A stretch of 38,198 nt of DNA, from the NCBI GenBank assembly GCA_030653035.1, contig JAUSAB010000029.1:1-38198 (forward strand), read 5' to 3'. The translations under genes and the position numbers were made by a program. Below the pieces are notes generated by a model. It worked only from the letters and a program-made list of their open reading frames with translations, was not told where the DNA came from and searched no databases. The DNA is from Desulfocapsaceae bacterium (lineage in GTDB: Bacteria > Desulfobacterota > Desulfobulbia > Desulfobulbales > Desulfocapsaceae). Positions 34,101 through 38,198 of this stretch are shown piece by piece (positions within the stretch are counted from its first letter, which is position 1; every line of letters starts with the position of its first letter).

Positions 34101-34280
34101 AAGGCCATCACCATTGACAAAGAGGTCAAGCCCCGCAAGGCTCGAACCCTGACCGCCTCCTGCAAGGGATGCGGCGTCTGCGCAGCCCGTTGTCCGACCA
34201 TGGCCATTGACATGGGGCGCTTTACCTTGGAAGGTATTCGGGCGCAGATCGCGGCCTTTGGCTCTGAAACAGGTGTTTAG
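31200..34280 (+). CDS. hdrA: Double-module HdrA (heterodisulfide reductase subunit A-like)
   Basis: The ATG at 31200 follows GGAGAAGCT; an earlier start at 31122 is less likely. The 1026-residue protein is much longer than usual HdrA (about 650). The N-terminal module has an FAD-binding GGGVAG (21-26), the HdrA cysteines in NDCSLCIL (Cys65, Cys68), [4Fe-4S] sites Cys117/120/123/127 and Cys164/172/175/179, and LQCIGSRDQ...CSSVCCMYA. After a linker, a second module repeats these elements: ICHCGINI-type VCHCGINIAGVV, VIGGGLAGMTAAL near 605, IQCVGSR...CSRVCC, and two ferredoxin sites near 954 and 987. HdrA houses the bifurcating flavin. Its location before mvhD and a formate dehydrogenase supports electron bi- or confurcation. 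Confidence 0.93.
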   Translation: MHASISTSSALKAVGAVLVVGGGVAGVQAALDLTELGFKVYLVEKSGAIGGVMARLDKTFPTNDCSLCILAPKLVEAGRDPNIEILTKSELLSLDGIPGNFTARIRKEPRYIDEEVCTGCGQCTLYCLKQIGDDYNENLGISNAAHIDYAQAVPTSYYIDAKACLMLNYQTCGLCAVACQAKAIRFDQKEEILDLAVGSVILAPGLGRISKEVLGRYGWGKFADVLSAFEHERLMCASGPTNGAILRPSDHKHPKKIAFLQCIGSRDQTCGNNYCSSVCCMYAIKQATLAREHDPSAEITLFYMDIRTHGKGFDAARERATAENNFRVIYARPPKVEDVFDGGLLLTWATEDGKHHYETFDMVVLSQGIESPDDAEQLGQAAGINLNSYLFARTDTYAPLATSRPGVYVIGAFQGPKDIPDSVTQAGGAAALCSGQLVAARGTEMTKAVFPEERDISKEEPRIGVFVCHCGINIAGVVDVRAVRDYARDLPGVVYSTDNLYSCSQDTQQHLVNIIREHRLNRIVVSACTPRTHEPLFQATLRDAGLNRALFEMANIRDQCSWVHMHEPEAATAKAKDLVRMAVAKAAHLTALPEQRLPVTPAALVIGGGLAGMTAALTIAEQGFPTTLVEQGETLGGSALLLTADRFGRDPRKAIADLAHKVKTHPQISVRTQATVASVSGYVGNFTTTVATTTAEKAGTEVINHGVMVIATGGRPYTPKQYLHGESERVLTQLELEARLASGRPLSAKMKQVVMIQCVGSRGADLAYCSRVCCGQALKNALRLKAMTPELTIFIYYRDMRAYGFLEDDYLKARELGVIFIRYTPENPPRVAPGRSKSSPLKVVGYDLLMGEEMELDTDLLVLSVGIVPEDPSILSRMLKVPVTADKFYLEAHVKLRPVDMAVDGIFVCGLAHAPKSMDETIAQAQAAAGRACQPLAKGSISPEPIVSHVDAELCIGCGACETFCPYKAITIDKEVKPRKARTLTASCKGCGVCAARCPTMAIDMGRFTLEGIRAQIAAFGSETGV

Positions 34281-34315
34281 ACTGAAGGCCGAAGACTGAA
34301 GAACAAAGAACGAAA

Positions 34316-34416
34316 GACTGGAACCCCGTACTGGTGTGCGGCGCGGGCTTCAAACCCGTGATGCCTCCGTCTGATACGCGGATGAGTTGTGGGTTCGATT
34401 CCCACTCCAGTCTCCA
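34316..34416 (+). tRNA. selC: tRNA-Sec (anticodon TCA) candidate, selC
   Basis: The features expected of bacterial tRNA-Sec are present. A 6-bp D stem (CCGTAC/GTGCGG) closes a 4-base TGGT loop. The anticodon loop is CTTCAAA, with anticodon TCA and a 5-bp stem GCGGG/CCCGT. There is a long extra arm (TCCG/CGGA) and a T arm GTGGG-TTCGATT-CCCAC. The acceptor pairs GACTGGA with TCCAGTC, followed by T and an encoded CCA. An additional A-T pair at 34315/34413 would give the 8-bp acceptor usual for Sec tRNAs but would leave no discriminator base, so the end is atypical. It lies between hdrA and mvhD on the same strand. Confidence 0.78.
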
Positions 34417-34477
34417 TTGTTTATAAAAAATTACAACGAATTCTCGGGATGAGAATATTTCCGTATTGGAGCATAAC

Positions 34478-35086
34478 ATGTCAGATTATCAACCAAAAAT
34501 TCTTGGCTTCCTCTGCAACTGGTGCTGCTACACCGCTGCCGATTCAGCAGGCGTGGGCCGCTACCAGTACCCGCCGAATCTGCGGGTCATCCGCATGATG
34601 TGCTCAGGTCGCCTCGACCCCTCCTTTCCCCTGGAAGGACTGGCCCAGGGAGCGGATGCCATTTTTGTCGGCGGCTGTCATCCGGGTGAATGCCACTATC
34701 AGGACGGAAACTACCACGCCCTGGTCACCGCCGCCCTGGTGCATGAGACCCTGGCCAGGCTCGGCGTAAACAGTCAGAGGTTCCTTATTGACTGGGCCTC
34801 AGCCGCGGAGGGTCCGAACTTTGTCAAGATCATCACCCGGTTCACGGAACAGGCTGCAATTCTGGGCCCGCTTGGGACAAGCGAAGGCATCGATGCAACA
34901 CTGCTGCGTGAGAAGTTAGCGCAGGCGGCGGAAACGGCCAAAGACCGCAAGCTCAGAATGAACTTGATCAGCGCCTCTAAAGAGATGATGAAGAACGGGG
35001 ATTTCTCGCGCTCAACCATTGCCGGACTGGTCCATGACAAGTGCGACAAAATCTTGACCGAGTTGATAGGGGCATCGGTTCCATGA
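34478..35086 (+). CDS. mvhD: MvhD-like [2Fe-2S] electron carrier subunit
   Basis: The ATG at 34478 follows a GGAG site; a TTG at 34466 is not needed. A small hairpin (ATTCTC/GAGAAT, 34440-34456) lies in the leader. The N-terminal half of the 202-residue protein is MvhD: CNWCCYTAADSAGVGR with Cys13, Cys16 and Cys17, MMCSGR (Cys42), and GGCHPGECHYQDGN (Cys67, Cys72). The C-terminal half is an extra helical extension. MvhD links hydrogenase or formate dehydrogenase to HdrA and carries a [2Fe-2S] cluster. Some homologues use Sec at a cysteine position; here all are Cys. Its TGA overlaps the next start (ATGA), indicating coupled translation with the dehydrogenase. Confidence 0.93.
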   Translation: MSDYQPKILGFLCNWCCYTAADSAGVGRYQYPPNLRVIRMMCSGRLDPSFPLEGLAQGADAIFVGGCHPGECHYQDGNYHALVTAALVHETLARLGVNSQRFLIDWASAAEGPNFVKIITRFTEQAAILGPLGTSEGIDATLLREKLAQAAETAKDRKLRMNLISASKEMMKNGDFSRSTIAGLVHDKCDKILTELIGASVP

Positions 35087-38000
35087 GCAGCAGCAAGATA
35101 TCCTTGAACATCAATGGACAACCGGTGACTGTCCCTGCGGCCACCACTATCATGGAGGCCGCACGCCAGTCGGGAATCGAGATTCCGCACCTCTGCCACC
35201 TTCCCGGCAAGGCCGACGCCAAACGCCCTTGTCTCCTGTGTCTGGTGGAGGCGGATGGCAAACAGCTCCGTTCCTGCCGGACCCCGGTTCGGGAAGGAAT
35301 GGTTGTCGAGACTGCCAGCCCGGCGTTAAAAAAACACCGGACTGAACGGCTGCAGCAGCTTGACGCTGTCCATTACGGTGACTGCAAGGCCCCGTGTAAC
35401 CTCACCTGCCCCGGTGGGATCAATGTGCAGGGCTATGTCAACCTCATCGGCCAAGGCCAGTATGAGGCCGCGCTGCGCCTGATCAAGGAAAAAAATCCCC
35501 TGCCGGGCATAGTTTGCCGGGTCTGCCCCCGTTTCTGCGAGACCCGCTGCCGCCGGGTGCTGATCGATGAACCGGTGGCCATCAACCATCTTAAGCGATT
35601 TCTGGTGGAGCATGCCAATAAACACGGACTATTAGTCGATAAACCTAAACAGGCTACCGGCCATAATGTGGCCATTATCGGTGGCGGACCGGCCGGATTA
35701 TCTGCGGCCTATTCTCTGCGCAAGCAGGGACACAGTGTCACCCTTTTTGAGGCGGCTGCGGAATTAGGCGGATTGACCCGTTATGCCATTCCCGCCTTCA
35801 AACTCCCCAGAAAAGTGCTTCGCCGCGAAATAGACAATATCCTGGCCATGGGCGTTCACGTTCGCACCGGCAAAAAATGGGGCCGGGATTTCGTGCTCCG
35901 TGATCTTCAAGATCAAGGGTTCAGGGCAATTTTTATCGCCATTGGCATGGGTCGGCAAAAAACGCAAGCCGCGCCCGGAGGCGAAGCCGCGCTCGATGGC
36001 CTCCAATTTCTTGAACAAGTGGCGACTGATACCCTGCATGAGTTGCCCGGCAAAATTTTAATTATTGGCGGCAGCAAGGTCGCAATAGAAACGGCGCGGT
36101 GCGCAGTCCGTCTTGGCGCCGCCGAGGTTACCGTCATCCATGATCGTTCACGAACGGAAATGGCCGCCCACCAGCGGGATATCATTGAGGCGGAAAAGGA
36201 AGGAGTGAAGTTTTTCCTGATGGCCGCTCCTCTTGCCATCCACAAAAAAGCTGACGCGGGCTTCGATGTTGAGATGGCCAGGACCGTGCTTTCCGAACCC
36301 AACGGCGCAGGAAGCCGCAGGCCGGTTCCAGTTGCCGGCTCCAGTCTGACCTGGAGTGGGGAGACCGTCATCAACGCCCTGGGCCAGGAGGCGGACGGAG
36401 GGTTCCATAATTATGGGGAACTGGAAGCGGAACTTATACTCACGCCCAGACAGACGATCAAGTCCGATCCCACCACCATGCAGACCAACTTGCCGGGGAT
36501 CTACGCCGGTGGCGAGGTTGTCAGCGGGCCGCGTTCAGTGATTCAAGCCGTGGATGCCGGACGGCGGGCGGCGGAAACGATTCACCAACAATTGGGAGGT
36601 GTTGATGATCGACCAGATGATGGTCGTTTCAACTTCAGTAAGGGCAAAAAGTTTGAAGAAGTGGATATGCGCAACTTTAACGGCTTTCCGATCCATCTGA
36701 GCGAGCAGATGCCGGTTCGGCCACCAGAGCGGCGCATTGGCGATTTTGCTGAGGTGGAACTGGGCTTTACCGAAGAGATGGCGGTGCGGGAGGCTAAACG
36801 CTGTCTGGCCTGCGGTTGCCTGGGTCTGGCCAAGTGCGAGCTGCGTCCGCTCTGTGGTGAGCACAAAATAAAGAGTTCAAGTGCCCCGGAAAAACGGATC
36901 CATGCCCCTGATGATTTGCATCGTTTCATCGCCATTGATCCGAACCGCTGCGTTGTCTGTCAACATTGTGAGCGCGTTTGTGAATTTGAGGCCATTTCCG
37001 TTTCCTGCGAGGAAGAGAACGGGCAAGAGAATGGAAAGCCGGCCAATATTCAGCTTGTCATTGGAGATACCTGCGTCTCCTGCGGGGCCTGCGTCGATGC
37101 CTGTCCCACCGGGGCCCTGACCAAAAAGCAGCTCTTTTTGCCCCTTCTCCCCGGCGAGGCCGAGGAGGTACAGAGCGTCTGCACCTACTGCGGCACCGGC
37201 TGTACTGTAAATCTTCAGGTCAAACAGGATGTGCTTCTTGAGGTCAAGGCCCGGCACGAGGCCCCGCCGAACCATGGTGATCTCTGCGTCAAGGGCCGAT
37301 TCGGTTTTGACTTTTATCGACATCCCGAGCGGTTGACCCATCCCCTGATTCGAGAGCGGCTTGATGAACCGCTCCGCCGTGCCACCTGGGAAGAGGCACT
37401 TGATTTTGCTGCCCACCGTTTCGCCCATATCCATGAATATCACGGCCCCGAAGCCCTTGGCGTCCTGTCTTCCTCCCGCTGTGAGAACGAGGTTAACTAT
37501 CTGGCCCAGAAATTCTGTCGGTTGGTTTTGAAAAACAACTCGGTGGACAACTGCGCTCGAGTCTGTCACGCACCCTCAGTCAGCGGCCTGCACATTGCCT
37601 TGGGCAGCGGGGCGGCCACCAATTCGCTGGCCGATATCGAAGGGGCCGAGGTTATTCTGATCTGCGGCTCCAACACCAGCGAGGCCCATCCGGTGGTGGG
37701 CATGAAGGTGCGGCGGGCCGTGCGCAATGGCGCCCAGCTTATCGTCATCGATCCCCGGCGCACCGAGATGGCGGCCATGGCCGATCTCTGGCTGCGGCTG
37801 GTGCCGGGCACCAACGTTCTGCTCCTGAACTCGCTGCTCCACGCCATTCTTGATGAAGGACTGGAAGACAGGGAGTTTATTGCCGCGCGGACCGAAAACC
37901 TGGAGGCGGTGCGGCAGCATGTGGGCGCTTATAGCCCGGAGACCATGGCGGAATTGACAGGAGTTGCCCCTGATCTGGTACGGGCTGCGGCCCGCCTCTA

Positions 38001-38198
38001 CTGCTCTACCCGCAAAGGTATGATCCTTTATGGCCTGGGGGTCACCGAACACCGTAACGGTACTCAGGGCGTCATGGGGCTGGCCAATATCGCGCTTGCC
38101 TCCGGCAATGTCGGCCGCCCTCATGCCGGTATTTGTCCTCTGCGGGGTCAGAATAATGTCCAGGGTTCCTGTGATATGGGGGCTCTGCCCTATGTGCT
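35083..38198 (+). CDS. fdhA: Formate dehydrogenase alpha subunit fused to 2Fe-2S and GltD-like modules (C-terminus off window)
   Basis: The frame is open from the ATG (ATGA overlap with mvhD) to the window end, giving 1038 visible residues. In order: a plant-type 2Fe-2S domain (Cys38, Cys50, Cys53, Cys66); a GltD N-terminal iron-sulfur region (GDCKAPCNLTC, CRVCPRFCETRC); an FAD/NAD(P) oxidoreductase module with GGGPAGLSAA near 196 and IIGGSKVAIETA near 325; two ferredoxin sites near 622 and 664; CTYCGTGC near 700; and the molybdopterin domain. The catalytic position is Cys828 (NCARVCHAPSVSG), where many relatives have Sec. It probably oxidises formate or reduces CO2 and exchanges electrons with NAD(P) and, through MvhD, with HdrA. 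The cofactor side of the last part is cut. Confidence 0.93.
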   Translation, partial: MSSSKISLNINGQPVTVPAATTIMEAARQSGIEIPHLCHLPGKADAKRPCLLCLVEADGKQLRSCRTPVREGMVVETASPALKKHRTERLQQLDAVHYGDCKAPCNLTCPGGINVQGYVNLIGQGQYEAALRLIKEKNPLPGIVCRVCPRFCETRCRRVLIDEPVAINHLKRFLVEHANKHGLLVDKPKQATGHNVAIIGGGPAGLSAAYSLRKQGHSVTLFEAAAELGGLTRYAIPAFKLPRKVLRREIDNILAMGVHVRTGKKWGRDFVLRDLQDQGFRAIFIAIGMGRQKTQAAPGGEAALDGLQFLEQVATDTLHELPGKILIIGGSKVAIETARCAVRLGAAEVTVIHDRSRTEMAAHQRDIIEAEKEGVKFFLMAAPLAIHKKADAGFDVEMARTVLSEPNGAGSRRPVPVAGSSLTWSGETVINALGQEADGGFHNYGELEAELILTPRQTIKSDPTTMQTNLPGIYAGGEVVSGPRSVIQAVDAGRRAAETIHQQLGGVDDRPDDGRFNFSKGKKFEEVDMRNFNGFPIHLSEQMPVRPPERRIGDFAEVELGFTEEMAVREAKRCLACGCLGLAKCELRPLCGEHKIKSSSAPEKRIHAPDDLHRFIAIDPNRCVVCQHCERVCEFEAISVSCEEENGQENGKPANIQLVIGDTCVSCGACVDACPTGALTKKQLFLPLLPGEAEEVQSVCTYCGTGCTVNLQVKQDVLLEVKARHEAPPNHGDLCVKGRFGFDFYRHPERLTHPLIRERLDEPLRRATWEEALDFAAHRFAHIHEYHGPEALGVLSSSRCENEVNYLAQKFCRLVLKNNSVDNCARVCHAPSVSGLHIALGSGAATNSLADIEGAEVILICGSNTSEAHPVVGMKVRRAVRNGAQLIVIDPRRTEMAAMADLWLRLVPGTNVLLLNSLLHAILDEGLEDREFIAARTENLEAVRQHVGAYSPETMAELTGVAPDLVRAAARLYCSTRKGMILYGLGVTEHRNGTQGVMGLANIALASGNVGRPHAGICPLRGQNNVQGSCDMGALPYV

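Noticed and set aside
37564-37566. Selenocysteine codon in the formate dehydrogenase active site.
   Set aside because: The codon is TGT (Cys828); no in-frame TGA was seen from 35083 to the window end.

Overview
The window reads as a chromosomal segment of an anaerobic, probably sulfate- or sulfur-metabolising member of the Desulfobacterota (Desulfobulbales-like). This is inferred from gene content only: a double-length HdrA with MvhD and a formate-dehydrogenase fusion, an FmdE-family protein, a tRNA-Sec candidate, LL-diaminopimelate aminotransferase (dapL) and a fused hisHF. Nearly all genes are bacterial housekeeping or redox genes. No phage, IS transposase or CRISPR array was seen.

Layout. 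(1) 1-4311, all on the minus strand: small 'repair and resistance' genes (NTF2-like, tag, nudC, transglutaminase-like, LysE exporter) mixed with at least four decayed gene remnants (YdeI/OmpD-associated C-terminus, a frameshifted small gene, a GNAT N-terminus, an SDR C-terminus). (2) 4566-10313: a secreted hypothetical protein, xseA, an apparent unit of TPR membrane protein-panC-panD-DegT aminotransferase, and a SleB-like hydrolase. (3) 10490-18395, plus strand: a glycan/glycolipid cluster (ugd, galE, GT2 glycosyltransferase, flippase-like membrane protein, FAD oxidoreductase, large GT-C-like membrane protein), closed by a strong hairpin. (4) 18527-26112: iron alcohol dehydrogenase, ispH, dapL, pepN and a diguanylate cyclase. 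(5) 26235-29997: two secreted DUF1566 proteins lying between a frameshifted copy of the hisF 3' end and the intact hisHF fusion. (6) 30137-38198: FmdE facing away from an hdrA-(tRNA-Sec)-mvhD-formate dehydrogenase cluster that runs off the window.

How the genes fit together. The last cluster looks like an electron-bifurcating or confurcating module. The Mo/W formate dehydrogenase is fused to a 2Fe-2S domain and a GltD-like flavin/NAD(P) module; MvhD could relay electrons to the flavin-based HdrA. A selenocysteine tRNA gene sits inside this cluster, although every Sec-candidate position in the neighbouring proteins is Cys.

The less expected signals are non-coding. Three intergenic palindromes (11891-11950, 22199-22246, 26664-26715) share outer ends and A-rich loops but have different, mostly self-complementary stems. 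A 149-bp element with imperfect terminal inverted repeats lies upstream of the diguanylate cyclase. An orphan terminator-like hairpin and a nested stem-loop lie in the long hdrA leader region. All of these calls were made by eye, without database searches.
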